This document shows, piece after piece, positions 1 through 11,890 of a stretch of DNA of 64,000 nucleotides. Position numbers and translations under genes: made by a program. Location of the stretch: NCBI GenBank assembly GCA_019055375.1, contig JAHQIW010004394.1, positions 349,408 through 413,407 of the forward strand. The letters run 5' to 3'. The stretch comes from Parelaphostrongylus tenuis. Its lineage: Eukaryota > Nematoda > Chromadorea > Rhabditida > Metastrongylidae. Below the pieces are notes generated by a model. That model saw nothing but the letters and a program-made list of their open reading frames with translations. It did no database searches and was not told the DNA's origin. The first letter of the stretch is position 1. Each line of letters starts with the position of its first letter.

Positions 1-1056
1 CTACGATAGGATAGCTAGTGCCGAAACGTTTTCCTCCATTATGAACCATGGAACAATCCATTGCAATCCGGCGACTTTGAAGGCCAAATGCTCTTGCCCC
101 AAACAGGTCTGGAAACGTTTCTCACCAAACAGGAATTAGAGTGATTGATTTGCGCAAGATCCTAGTTCTGCTGAAGCGTAAATCTGTCAGCGTCAGGGTT
201 TTGAGTAGTCCAGGGCTCCGGTTTCACCCGCAAAACTTGCTATTTATATCCGATATCGCTGATTTTGACGTTTTGATGAGGACCCACGTCGTCTTTCCGG
301 TGACGCAAATGCCGGCCCGGACCATCACAGAAGCTGGAAAATGACTGCAGCCTATGGTTTTTGCTACTGCAGACTTCTGGTGGCCCTTCTTCAAAGGTTG
401 ACTTCAGTTCTCGCGACTGTGGAGTGATCCGACCATGAATATCTGTTCATCCGTAAAAAGGACCTTCAACAAACGAATACCAGCAAGCTAATCAATCATT
501 CGACGAGCCTTGGAAAGCCGTTCTTCTTTCATTCTTTCGTCCACAAGCTGAACACAAGCGATCATGTAACTGCGCAGCTTTAGATTATTTTTGGCAATGT
601 TTCGGATGCTCCACTCGCTGATCCCTTAGCATCCTGAGCCATCTTGCGCATCGAACCCTCTGGACTGTGTTGATTTGGCCATTGGATCCTCTGAATGTTT
701 TTTTTGAGTAAACGAGGAGGTTGAGCGACCTTTTTGAGAAAGTTTTCAATTCTTCCAATCTCTTTGGAACGTTTCACGGCTCTGTAGACACTTGCTGGTT
801 TGAAACCAGTCGATTCTAACATTGTCGGCCGCTACCACTCTCGTCTTGTACCCACTCAACTATTGCAATACGTTGAGTCTTGCGATTCTTAATTTATGCG
901 CAAGAAACTAGACAAGTAAGTAAAACGATTCTAAAATGAAATTGAACAAAGAGTTCGACAAAATTGTCAACACCAATGAAAAAGTATCATATCACCGTTG
1001 ACAAAGTACAAAATTATCAGAACTTTTTGAACTTCTTACGCACCCTATACATATAC
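1..1056 (-). mobile_element. Decayed Tc1/mariner-like transposon, cut by window edge
   Basis: Reading the minus strand from about 900 down to 1 gives a DDE transposase in pieces. The N-terminal helix-turn-helix part contains KTQRIAIVEWVQDESG, followed after a frameshift by STGFKPASVYRAVKR. The catalytic part contains GIRLLKVLFTDEQIF, where the D of TDE is the first catalytic aspartate, and HFPASVMVRAGICVTGKT. In-frame stops (for example RRMID*LAG) and shifts show it is dead. The outer end appears to be a terminal inverted repeat near 1030-1056, reading GGTGCGTAAGAAGTTC on the minus strand. The C-terminal part degenerates and runs off the window at base 1. It is probably a nuclear DNA transposon fossil. 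Confidence 0.8.
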
Positions 1057-1100
1057 ATATATGTTATATATATGTATATATATGCATATATATATATTCA
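1044..1100. repeat. AT-rich dinucleotide tract
   Basis: Alternating TA/CA low-complexity sequence (repeated tatata and catata) directly outside the mariner terminus. TA-rich DNA is the expected mariner target. Confidence 0.75.
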
Positions 1101-3133
1101 ACTATAAAATTCCTGCCTTTCTTCGATAAAATTCCCGTCGAAAATTGGATGAAATTTTATTGTTTGTCACTGCAACACAGCTAAAACTCGTATAGATATG
1201 ATCAAAATTGAAAAACGCGCGTTTCCAGCATGAACTAGATTTTATTCCGCAAAATCTTAATTGTGCTCATTTTTCAAATTCTTATGTTCACCTCATTGTC
1301 GGCGAAAAACGGTCCAACACTGAGATCATTTGAGAAAACAGCTCTAGCACAGCCGATTCCAACAATTTGGCCCACGGTATTCAGTGCAACCTGAACGACT
1401 TTGGCTAATGGTTAAATTTACTGAATATGAAGCACGTATTGATGTTTTGAGTGAGTGGAATTTTCTAGAAATTCCATTCACTGCACCGCATCCTGGAGGC
1501 AATCTTTACCATCGAGGAAAAAAACTTATTTCCAAGCGACAAACTTTCTTCTAGCCTCAGAAATCTACGTTGCCGAAGTGGAACCTTTGTTTAAATAAGA
1601 AAACCACTTCTGCTCATGCTCACTACTGGTCAGCTGGGATCACTTTAGAACAGTAAAGAAGCGCAGCTGTAGCTATCTTGAGTTAGGATATTGTAAAGAA
1701 CCAGTGAATTGAGTACGTCAACGACAAAATAAAGCAAACTATTTTATTACATTAGATCCAAGTTGCTTAATCTTTTACGACTCCTAGTCTAGGACATAAA
1801 GGCACGAAAAATTGCCACTATCGCTCACAGACATATGGCCTGAAATGTATTTGAAGGTGTTCCTCTCGGAACCGCAAGTTTAAAAAAGGGTAAAACAGAA
1901 GTCTGAGAACTCTCACTCTCTAAGCTGTCATTAGGCTCAGCGTATAAATGCAACATTTTGAAATTTTTGGAATTGTAGTCCATGTTTTGTGACTTCCAAA
2001 AGAATCAATCACATATTTCTACAAGAATCGCTTCTTAAATTGAGAATTCGGTAATGTACATCGAAATGGATCGCCTGGTGCTGCAGCATTTAACAGGGAA
2101 AGAAATTTTGAATGATTACGTGGACAAAATGTGATGTAAAAAGGTAATCTATGCACACCTTCGTGAAGCATTTGCCTGTGCTGATGAAATTGAAAAAAAT
2201 TTGGCACGTCTTCGACGGGAAACTGCAGCGTCGTAAGCGACCACATCCGATTTAGATACTTCCCTCAAGTCCTAAAAACATCAATCACTATCAGAATCTT
2301 CAGTTTGAAAGACAATAAATGCTGTAGTAGAAACGTAAATTTATATTTGGCTGAAAGGAAGTTATTTGTCAGTAGATGAGCATCTTTTTCCGTAATTTTT
2401 CCACCTTCTCACCTTCATTCTGGTCGTGTTTCTTATTTGAGCTTACATACTTGATCAATCATTAAGTGGTCATTTCCAGAATAGTACAGATGTATATCAC
2501 TCTTATATTGCACATGTTTTACTGTAAGATGTCAATTAGAGAAAATATTGAGAATTGAATAAGCTCTTCTCTTCTCAGTGTTTTTCTTGTTAAGCATGTT
2601 CAAGGTTGTTAATGTTAGTGCTTATTGATTACAGTAGTAATACAATACAATAAAACAATATGGCTAACGTTTCGCCGAGTTTCGACTTCTCCACAGTTTG
2701 AGAAGGAGGTTCTGCGTTTTACCGAGTCAAACATTCTCACAATCCCGGCAGAAAGACTTAGTAAACAAATTAAATCGCATTGTGAAAAGCTTTTCTTGAA
2801 ACATTCACCGTTAAGTTGTTTTTCAGGTCTTTTGATTATCCACTGGAAACAAGCCGTTCAGAGTCTTGCGTGGATAAGAATGCGCCTGACCAGGTATGGA
2901 GGTAATTTTTGCTGCTCAATTCTGGATATTATTGACTATGCAAAAGGCTTCCAGACTTTTTGTCCAGAATTTTTAGAATCCCATAAGAGGACGGTGACTT
3001 TTTAATTTCCAAATCTACTTCTGATGTTTTTTGCCCCTATGAGTATCGAGTGAAGTGTTTGGATTGGAATAGCGTTTCCAGCTATCTAAGATTAATAACG
3101 AGCTGAATCAGTCAAAGTTCATCGTGTTAGGTC
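1101..3133. other. Stretch with no gene recognised
   Basis: AT-rich sequence with short open frames only. An open frame at 2625-3005 (plus) has no motif I recognise and is not supported as a gene. It lies directly upstream of Penelope-like sequence and could be decayed element DNA. Confidence 0.5.
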
Positions 3134-4950
3134 ATGACGCTCCCTGACGATACGCGCTCGCTATTAGAATTGGGTCCAAGTTTCTTACTAGCGCAACCCT
3201 TTTGTGAAGAAGCCTTGCATAGGATTGCATGCAGTTTGCATACGCATCAAAATCGGCTCCGTTATAAAGCTAGACTAGAACAATTGAATAAACATGAACA
3301 AGAAGAATTATCTCACCATCACCGCCTTGTCCTCGATCGCTCTCCAGACAACAAGCCTCTAACAACAGAATAGTTGTCAATTATCGCATTTTCCAGGACG
3401 AAATTCCTAACCTCTCGACCACTATCGCGCAAAAAAGTTCAATTTCAGTTTCACAGCAGCGTAGAAAACTGGCACGCGGCGTGTACTTGAGCTAATAAAA
3501 TTAAAAACTAGAGGCTAATCAGCTGGTGATAAAGGTGGGTAATTTTAGTGATTCCTTATCACTTAGATGTTGAGATGTTTGAAAAACCTTTCAAAAATAA
3601 CACACTCTATCGTCCGCCATCTGAAATGGAAATCAAAAGCCAATATCAAAAATTGAACAAGGAATGAGTGGAACCGGTCAGTTTGGCCGGTTTGAAACCT
3701 TCATTTATCTTCTCAACTAAAAACTAATCTACTATCGTGTTCCATCTTATACTTGTGAATAAAATCTAACAACTTGGTACACTAATGATTTTGCGCCTGC
3801 CAAGCCATTGAAATCAAAGTTAAACTCATTACCAGCTGTGTGGACGGACCAATGGATAAAATAACGTGTTCGATAAACTTAATACTAGTGTATTTGCCAA
3901 AACACACACATCACACTCCATTTCAAACGTCCGTGTTCTTGGACCGTGTACGTAACGCATCTCATGATTGACTTAAGTGATAAAGTGATTCGGCGTGATC
4001 GCTCTCTATACAAACTGTCAATTGACTTCGCAATGCAATCCATTTTCGCGCTTCTTAGATCATGAAAGAGCCATGGACATGTGTGGCTTTTCTACATGGC
4101 AGGTCATGGTTCTATCATTATAGTGCTTAAGCTGTTCACTTTTTAGATGGCTCGGGAAATTGAAAAATGGCACAGATGAGAGGGTTGATAAGGGAACAGT
4201 GATTGGCACCAACTCCTGCTATATTCTTTGTGTCCAAAGTGGAAGCGCCTATAGTCTGCCTTCGGCCATCACTCTACTTTAGGTACATAGATTTCTGGTT
4301 TGCCATCTGCTCCACAGCTGTTGAATAGATATCCATAGAACGTAAAGTTTACCCTGAAGAAACCGAAAGCGGATTGGTTTCCGTACTTGATTGTTGAGGT
4401 CAGCCTGTCCTAAAACGTCCCCAATAAAATGTGCTACCGAAAGCCAAGTAATGAAAACATCTCATTTATACTTTTCCTCTCGTCCATCACACACAAAGAG
4501 CGCACTTGTGGAAAACATGTCTTGAGGTCTTGAATGACTACCAGTTTGAGCAGAAAACAGCGTGAGATAGATGTCCTAAGCCTGGCGCGGAAAACAGCTA
4601 TTTTAATGGGTGCGGAACTGTAACAATGGTTGCAAAACAGTAGAATAATTTTGAGCTTGTTCACCTTATCAATCTTCTAAAAGGGTTTTATGCAATGCGC
4701 CAAGTCAAAAAAATGCTTCAGAAACTAAGAGCTAATTTTTGGTCTTTGGTGAGATGCTTTATAGTCGTTTTGTTGCCGCCCACACAGAGTGCAAAAGTGG
4801 TCGGGATCGGACTACGTTGAGCCTTGGAATATCTTACCTCCTCTCTTCTCATTTATGTGTTGAAAACCGGTCGAGATTGACTTTCCACAAGATCAGATGA
4901 TACCTGCACAAGGTAATTTCACAACGTTCGCCATATTCCGTTGGCAGCTT
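3134..4950 (+). mobile_element. Decayed Penelope-like retroelement, copy 1
   Basis: Plus-strand fragments in order match a Penelope-like reverse transcriptase. The start has PDDTRSLLELGPSF, a typical N-terminal block. NTLYRPPSEMEI lies at about 3600. The palm region has SKVEAPIVCLRPSLYFRYID at about 4235-4300; the expected catalytic YIDD is changed to YIDF, so it is inactive. YRKPSNENI lies at about 4440. Several stops and frameshifts separate the blocks. No GIY-YIG part is recognisable in this orientation. The element is old. The family call rests on several ordered motifs. Confidence 0.75.
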
Positions 4951-5290
4951 TTCCGCACAGCAGCAAACTTTACTTTTTCAGACTAAAATTGTTCAAGACG
5001 GCAAGGATTTTTTTGCAGATTGTTCCAGTGCAAGAACTAGATCGAACGTCGTACCGTACGATTGCCAATGTTTTCTTTTTCATTTAATTTACTTCGATAC
5101 TGCGACCCTTTCCCGATGCGTGAGTACGTTCTTCCTCACATTACAATGAGGAGGTCCAGATTTGACACACATTGAGATGGAACACAGCTAAATGAATCTT
5201 CAGTAGTTTTTCTGATCAACATATCTTAAGTTGGTAATAGACAGCTACTAAAGGTCATGTTGGGAAAAGTATGGTGGCAGAGCGACAGTT

Positions 5291-5357
5291 TCGATGGTGC
5301 TGTGGTGGCACGCGCACCTGGTATGGGTGAATGAGGATTGAACTCCCACTTAGGAAT
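5291..5357 (+). repeat. Degenerate tRNA-like fragment
   Basis: Contains GGTGGCACGCGCACCTGG and later GGATTGAACTCCCA, a weak B-box. It aligns by eye with the tRNA-like element at 38,418-38,488. It is too mutated to fold as a full cloverleaf. Confidence 0.45.
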
Positions 5358-5835
5358 GCTTTGTGTGCCACTGCACAATCTTATATGCATAATTACAGCA
5401 TAATATCACTGCTGAAAATTAGTGGAACAAAGATTTCGCTTGAGCTAGCAGCAGCATTTATTGAAAATATTACAGTACATGAAAAGACAATGGTTGAACT
5501 TCGGCAGTTTTGCTCCCTACAGAGTCTGGAAAAGTCAAATTGATTTGCAATCTTACAATCAACACCTCTCGTAACCTATCGAAAAACAACGTAGTAAGCA
5601 AGTTCTGGTTCCCACAGTCAACAGTTTCTTATCAAATACTCGCCACGCCCTTTTTCATTTCTCTCAATCATCCGCCTCAATCATCCACTCCTTGATCCAT
5701 TAATATTTATCCAAAAATCTTCATGAGTTTTCCGCGTAAATGTCTTAGTTACTGTGCAAGGAAAGTGACTACTGATCTGAAAGCTTCTCTGTTATGTTCT
5801 AATTTATTTCATACTGAATGGGGCGTTTTGCTTAG

Positions 5836-6060
5836 CTAGTTTTGCTTGGTCTCTAGCCAGGGTTCTTTTAAATGGATGAAGAGTGATATACACATTTCGT
5901 TAATGTATTCGTCTACGCAGGCATTATTAAAGATTAGGGAAGTCGTAGCAGATCTCATGCAATCGCCGGCTTTAGTGTTAGGGCAAACTATGCAGATTTT
6001 CGTTTGGCAGAGACAGCCATACAATCGCTTACACACCAACTGGCGCCTTAGATTGTTTGG
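5836..6060 (-). mobile_element. Penelope-like GIY-YIG fragment, copy 2
   Basis: A minus-strand open frame contains KRLYGCLCQTKICIVCP, AGDCM and CVDEYINE in that order. These match the Cys-rich linker and GIY-YIG endonuclease of Penelope-like elements, where the same region reads ICP, GDC, then YLITC and YIGE. The YIGE core is altered to YINE, so it is probably inactive. Orientation is opposite to the reverse transcriptase fragments just upstream, so this is a separate insertion or an inversion. Confidence 0.7.
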
Positions 6061-6129
6061 GATTTTTTTGCCAGTACAGAGATTTCCAATCGTTTAATGT
6101 TGCGATCACTGGAATTAGAAGACACATTA

Positions 6130-6192
6130 AGTGAAAAATGCATGGCGCATCTCCCAGGGATTGATCAACGCCGAGAGCTTTACCTTTTTTCA
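6130..6192 (+). repeat. 3' fragment of SINE family A
   Basis: Matches the conserved 3' end of this SINE: ATGCATGGCGCATCTCCCAG, then GGGATTGATCAACGCCGAGA and GCTTTACC. Fuller copies lie at 19.3, 24.5, 36.4, 44.3 and 61.7 kb. Confidence 0.75.
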
Positions 6193-6404
6193 TACCAAGG
6201 TTGATAGATAGTCGGGAATTGCTAAGTGAAGCATCATTTATAAACGACACGTCAAGGATTGGAGATCCGTATTTATAAAGCAAACACCACTTTCTCGATA
6301 ACGAATAAAATTAGAGAGATTTCAGAGAATGTTATCAACTCTTCACAATGTTTCAAGACACCTAGCGCCACATTTCTTAAGATAAAATGTGCAATTTAAC
6401 GACA

Positions 6405-6760
6405 CCAGAATTATGCAACTTTATTGCAAAAAGCATGTTGGAAAACAAAAACGACACGATTTTTTGCAATTTCGCTGTGTGATAACGCTCGACTTCACGT
6501 TGCAAAACCGATCTCAAACGTCATAAAAGAGCCGACGTGCAAGATTTTAGAAGGTTTGACTTTACTCACCTCATTCTCCCGACATTTTACCGATAGATAA
6601 TAGCTTTTCAAATTACCAAATCAAAATTATAAATTGGCAAATTTGAAAAATGGCGTTTCTTGGGTACAAAATCGTCATTTGCAAAAATCTATAACACCGT
6701 CATCTAAAATATTTTGTATATGAAAAACATAGAGAAATACCGTTTCTGAAGCATTCTAAA
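6405..6760 (+). mobile_element. Mariner transposase C-terminal fragment
   Basis: The plus strand reads CDNARLHVAKPISNVIKE, the mariner block around the second catalytic aspartate (HDNARPHVA in the family), then degenerates. It is nearly the same sequence as the copy at 16.66-17.2 kb, so both are members of one mariner lineage. No intact frame survives. Confidence 0.75.
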
Positions 6761-7011
6761 ACAAGAAAATAAAATTGCATATCTCTATTTCCACTATTAC
6801 TACAGAAAAAAGCGGTGAAGTCATGTTTGTGCGCCTAATCATTAAATAATAACGAATGCCGACGTAAATTAACATTGCCAATGATACAGCTTTAGTAATC
6901 TATTTTCTTAACTCCTCAATTCCTAATTTTTCTCACGCTACTACCGAACTACAAATTTACATTTGGTATGATGTTGCTTGATTTTGAAAAAAATGAAAAA
7001 GAAATTCTTAC

Positions 7012-8251
7012 CTTTATGCGATACTGTGAACTGGCAGCGCGAGGAATTACCAAATTGTTGGTGGAAACGGCGACATAATTAAGCTTAAAGTTTGGCATTT
7101 TGTCGAAGCCAGTACTTGGTAGCGTATAGTGAGGTCATTTTCAACACTAAAAAAAACAGTGTTTTTTGAAGTTTGGTTTTCGTTTTGGGGGAAAAATATC
7201 AATAAAAAACGAGAAAACAGCCTTATGACAGCATCTAAAAGTAAAGTATACTACAGTTATTCCTTCCTTAAGTGAAAAACATCGAAAGCAGCTATATGAA
7301 AATGTTTTAGTAGAATTTGAATTCAGGTAAAAATTATCTTTACGCTTTGAAATGCACGATGCCCTCAAAACAAAACGCGAGTGGTGACTAGATTCTTCCT
7401 TGAAAATTTCTCATGAACTTATTTATTTTCGTAAGTTAGTGTGCATTTTTTGAATGATATTGTGTTCATCTCAAGAGAATAACTGGAGCGATGGGATTCT
7501 GATGAAATAAGAGATATCGTTGTTTACCGCTGTTGCAAGCAGTGTTCACTTCTCCAGTGAATTTCATTGCCGTCTCCCACAACAGTGTCCCTAATCCATA
7601 ATCTCGCCAATCCGGTCGCACGTAATACGACCCAAGCTAAACGATAATTTTTCGTTGTTTTATTTTGTGAAAAAATTTTAGAAACACACTATTTACTTAA
7701 TTCTGACATTCCTCAGTTGTACTGAGAATGTTGAGTTGTAAGGATTGTTCAAACCTATTTTCAGACCTTCTATCAACACGATAACCATATCAGACAAAAT
7801 CAACGCTCTTGAAGACTTTATCAGCTGAAAGACTCACATAATAAATGTCATCCTCTGGTTTACCTGAAGTTGAACGATCAAATGCCATAACTACACAGCC
7901 AACTGCTTCTTGTGACTCTGAAAACGGAAATGAAGTGCGGAACATGTGAAATCGGAAGAAAAGTTTTGTTAACGATTTTACAGATTTTTTACTCATCACC
8001 CCTAGAGTTATTTATGAAAGCTTTATGGAGATACAAATAGAACAACCAATTCAAATCTCAACGATTCATTACAATCTTGATATATTACAGAAAAGGTGTT
8101 GAAAGATTTCAATACTTTGCATGATTTTTCTTCTGACCAAACCTTCATATTCACCTCTGTCGATACCGATATAACACGAGAATTGTTCGATTGAATTCAT
8201 CCATGTTGAGTAATCCTCAGCCATTCTCATCCACCCTTCCGTTTTCGTAAA
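7012..8251 (-). CDS. GNAT-family N-acetyltransferase, partial gene
   Basis: Minus-strand exons: 8251-8155, 7917-7838, 7636-7550 and 7146-7012. The first three join in phase with AG acceptors and GT donors (32 codons+1, 2+26 codons, 29 codons). Exon 1 begins FTKTEGWMRMAEDYSTW. Exon 2 has AVGCVVMAFDRSTSGKPEDD. Exon 3 has LGSYYVRPDWRDYGLGTLLW, the GNAT acetyl-CoA-binding motif A (YYVRP..R..G.G). Exon 4 has SLYATKY then GFDKMPNFKL, a typical C-terminal block. Exon 4 carries one extra base after TAC (about 7113), shifting frame. Exons 3 and 4 do not join in phase, so a small exon of 3n+1 bases between them is missing from this model. The N-terminus (upstream of 8251) and C-terminus (below 7012) were not found. 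The substrate is unknown. It could be a pseudogene. Confidence 0.68.
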
Positions 8252-9774
8252 CTGCAATGCTGATTAAACAAATTAGTTTTTTCGAGAATTTGAACACATA
8301 TTTGAAATGTTTTCAAAGCAGTTTGCTTGCATTTAGGTGTATGCAGATTTACTACGAATTGTTGAACGTTGCTGTAAGGTGTATCACACAACTTTCCCTG
8401 ATTTTCGAAATTAGTTCCTCACATTTAAGCATCAGATTGCTTACCTGGCACTTGATTGACAAGGTTTGCCGATTACCATATTTTTGTAGTAAGCTTGCAT
8501 GGACACAGACACGCAAACGGGAGGATTTTTAAGTATAAGTCACCATCGTATCACATAAACATGAAATCTCGGCTCGTAAGATTTTGGAGACATTTTGGAT
8601 ACTCCGTTACTCCAAACACAAACCGCAGGAAGGAATCCCTCATCAATCAAACGTGATACGACGCAATATGTAAGAGCGTTATTTTGATGCGGCTAATACA
8701 GTGACAGTTCATATGATGTCTTCACGGTTAATCTTACTTGGAAAACCCAGAAGCACTGATAGACTTCTGCTGGAAAGACTTATAAAAAGCAGTAAGTCTG
8801 TTGTAAAGTTGTTTGGCGCTTGATAGGATTGAATTTTAGGTTCAGTGGTTCTTTTTCTGTCGAAATGATGAAGGTATTGGGCTGACTGGATTGTGAGTAA
8901 TTTGCTCTTTCCAGACTCTGAAGAAGACGAAACGCCGAGACGTCAGTCTATCGAAGAATTTCTGTTATGACAACCTCATGTTCTCCTTACCAGGAGGAAA
9001 TTTGTGAATCAAAAGTTCTTCTCTTCAGAGGGCGATGACAAATGTCAAACTGTCGAGAAGTCAGAAGATCTTTTTTACGGGCTCCCTTAATACTATAACT
9101 AATGGTAATCCACATTTTTGACTCTGCGTGAAATTCTAAGGTTATTTCCAAGCTATTTTATAATTTCAATTGTCTTACTCATACCTCTGTTACTTCGTAT
9201 TTTTACCACAACGAGCAAATTTACAAAGTGAGCCTATAGATACACAGCTGTCCAACTAAATGATTGTACTATTGATTATTTGAACTTGAGAAAATAAAAT
9301 GTATTTTACAAAACGATAAGGTTCAATGTTAGGGTAAGATTCAGTTTATGATCACTAATATTCAGACTGCATCTTTGTGCATAGGACGAACATTTATTTG
9401 CATCTTTCGTACTCGAGCAAAATAAAGCACAAATTCGTGCTCGACACGAAAAATCGGCGCAGAAATGGGCGCATAGTGGGTACTCAAGTCAAATGATTGT
9501 GGATGAATATTTTGCCGAAATATTATTCACGATAGAGAATCTCGTCAGATAGAAAATCTTTCGATAGAAAATCCTAATAGTAGATCAAGATGATGTCAAT
9601 ATCCAATATTATAATTTCATTGAAAATCGTATTATTAACAGTACAACAATATGCAAGTGATCATTTACACCGAGATTCAGGAAGGTTAAAATTCAAATTT
9701 TGCTTCAATTTCGGCTGTTTATATAGACCTTAGTGTGAAAATAATAATCTGATAATTTGATAAGATCCTTTAAG
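8252..9774. other. Intergenic stretch, mostly unassigned
   Basis: No convincing gene on either strand. It holds one Penelope-type hammerhead relic at 8,913-8,949. The missing first exon of the GNAT gene could lie here but I could not identify it. Confidence 0.45.
8913..8949 (+). ncRNA. Hammerhead ribozyme relic (Penelope type)
   Basis: AGACT, core CTGAAGA, an imperfect stem II, GAGA (expected GAAA), CGTC, then AGTCT. Stem I (AGACT with AGTCT) is a perfect 5 bp. The A-to-G change in GAAA and the mismatched stem II suggest it no longer cleaves. The layout matches the motif at 34,430-34,463. Confidence 0.55.
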
Positions 9775-10060
9775 AGCTCTGGTATGGTATTTATACATTA
9801 TTAAGCAGGCCTGATTCGCCTTCGCAGGCTCATCGATAGCACGATGTCTTTAGTTTCAGCCGATCCTTGCAGGGGATATACCTCTACAAATAAAGCACAA
9901 TGTATATACCTCCGCACAGTACCTTTACAAATAAAACGCAATATAGTATATCTCCTGCAAGGGATCGACTGAACCAAAAGGCATCGTGATGCTGATGGGC
10001 ATCCAGAGGTGAAAGGGGCCTGGCTAGTACTGTATAGGTGTCATATCGGACTTCGTAAAT
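9775..10060. repeat. Palindromic element with hammerhead relic in each arm
   Basis: The left arm (minus) and right arm (plus) are inverted copies around a centre with repeated ACAAATAAA blocks. Minus at about 9,799-9,846: GTGCTA, TCGATGA, stem II GCCT-GCGA-AGGC, then GAAT. Plus at about 9,985-10,029: GTGATG, CTGATGG, GCATCC, then GTGAAAGG. Both cores carry changes at conserved positions. The flanking words (GAACC, AAAGGCA, TCGTG) also occur beside the better preserved motif at 52.38 kb, so the elements are related. Confidence 0.6.
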
Positions 10061-10985
10061 GGTTCAAAACATGTTATCAGATTTGCAAATTTCGCTTTAG
10101 TATACGTCAGCCAATGCTAATCCGTTTGCTGTAGAATGGGTTGTAACCGGAGTAGCAAATAATATCGTTCAACAGTCGTTCAAGGACTGTTTTTTATGAA
10201 GAAGACTGCTGATTAATGCTGAAACCCGGCATCGTGGACTCCTTTATAAAAGTGCAACGTTGAGAATGCTATTTTGTTCGTACAGTGATTCACCCTATTT
10301 GGTTTGTCTCGATACGTGGGCTGCGAAGACCCACACTGTCAGATGGCTCGTTAGCGTGGTGCCTCTGTTGCGAAGTCCCACTCACATGCCGGCAGTGCGT
10401 GGTGGCCTGATTCCATTGTTTTTATGCGCGACCCCTAATTTTTTTTCTGGCTGCTACAGCTCAGTAAGAATCCTTTTGAAAAGTCAAATATATCGCTGCA
10501 TTTGGCAAATTCAGACCATCGAATGTTTACTAGGAGTCCATGAAAAATGCTTCCTTCAAGGAAGGATGCGCCGAAAGGCCGCGAGTGTGGAACATTACTT
10601 TCGCGGTTACAGCGCACTAAAAGGTTTTCTTCAAGACGCAAGCATATTGTTGAATTCATTTCATATGAGATATTGGTTAATCTACAGAGCCACTTTGAAA
10701 TCTGAGTAAACACCTTACTATCAAATGGGCGCAGATAACAGCAATAATGCGGATCTTTGAAGCCCGATCTTTTGAGCGTCACAGAGCTGAAAAATGCCGC
10801 TCTCAAACCAAATATGCTTTTGAAATTTGTAAGATTTGCTTTATCTAATAGTTGGAATCTCATTACGAAAAATTATATCTGACGAGAAATGCTTGATTGT
10901 GAAACACAACTTTATTTCGATTGTTACATCAATCAATTGGTAATCATTTTCATTTGACTGCCTATTGCGGTGTTATGATGTTTCA
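10061..10985. other. Unassigned stretch
   Basis: Overlapping open frames occur on both strands (10,260-10,709 plus; 10,435-10,863 minus). Neither has a recognisable domain, so neither is called as a gene. Confidence 0.4.
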
Positions 10986-10989
10986 ATAA

Positions 10990-11200
10990 ATCCAATGGTG
11001 TAGAGTGGTGTGCAAAAACATTTTCGCGTCAGCCGAGATTCGATCCCAGATCTTACTCTTTCCGGGAGCATATGCTAAACCGTTGCACCACCGACGCTCG
11101 TTTAGCGCATGCTCCCGGAAAGAGCCACATCTGGGTTCAAATCCCGGCTGACGCAAAAAACGTTTTGCGCACCACTCTACACCATTGGGTTTATTGATTG
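10990..11200. repeat. Foldback element with tRNA-like arms (copy T1)
   Basis: Left end ATGGTGTAGAGTGGTG and right end CACCACTCTACACCAT are exact inverted repeats. Each arm continues inward through a GCAAAA block, GCGTCAGCC and a tRNA-like sequence. The left arm (minus) is full-length and the right arm (plus) starts inside the D arm. The whole unit would fold into one long hairpin. Confidence 0.8.
11026..11097 (-). ncRNA. tRNA-like cloverleaf in foldback arm
   Basis: 72 nt read on the minus strand. The acceptor GCGTCGG pairs with CTGACGC (7 bp, one G-U). D stem GTGC/GCAT. Anticodon stem TGCTC/GAGTA has the 7-nt loop CCGGAAA, formally anticodon GGA with C instead of the usual U at position 33. 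T stem CTGGG/CTCGG closes the loop ATCGAAT. A-box and B-box sequences for Pol III are present. It sits in a repeat and occurs in several diverged copies, so it is not a normal tRNA gene. Confidence 0.6.
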
Positions 11201-11339
11201 TTACAGCGCTAAAAACAAGCCATTTAAAAAATAAAATATATCGTAGAAATTCACCTGATTTCAGCTATCGAACAAAACGCTTCATGAACGAAAAAATACG
11301 ATTTTGCTGAAGGTCTAAAGCAAGGTCGAGATAACGGAG

Positions 11340-11890
11340 AAGTAGCCACAAAACACATTAGCAATACTTGATTCGTGGGTCCATTTACGAGAACAGCACG
11401 CGCCACGCCTACTGGCTGCCTCACGAGAAAAACGGTGAGCTCATTTAAACCTTAGCCCAAGTTTCACTCATAGAAAATTAGGTCATCGGCTTTCTGAGAT
11501 TGGTAGGTGTTTTTTGGCACCACTCGACAACAAGCTCACAACTAATGCTGACGTCTCTGAGAATCAACTGCGGTAGTTGGAAATAGCCATGCGTAAAAAG
11601 CGTCAAAAAGTTTCAATGACGTCCTTTTTCCAGGATGACGCTCGACTTCCCACTGCAAAGTCGACTGACTAAATTTTGGAGAAATTTGGCTAGACCATGA
11701 TGCTGCATCCACCGTATAACCCTGATATTGCACTATCGAAGTATAATCTCTCGCGCGACCTGAAGTAACATCTGCGGGAGAAGAAATTTGGAGACTACAA
11801 TCAGCTCAAAAGTGGCATTACCGACTTCTTTGGTTGCAGCCTCATTCTCACTGAGAAAGAAGCATTTAATATTTGCCCAGAAAATAGTTC
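11340..11890 (+). mobile_element. Decayed mariner transposon
   Basis: Plus-strand pieces in family order: ARHAYWLPHEKNG, then TTNADVSENQLR, then FFQDDARLPTAKSTD (second catalytic Asp block), then MMLHPPYNPDIALSKYNLSR (family PPYSPDLAPSDYHLF), then LREKKFGDYNQLKSGITDFF. Stops and frameshifts are frequent. This lineage differs from the copies at 6.4 and 16.7 kb. Confidence 0.85.

Noticed and set aside
10260..10709. 149-codon open frame
   Set aside because: No domain, and an equally long frame lies on the opposite strand; looks like chance.
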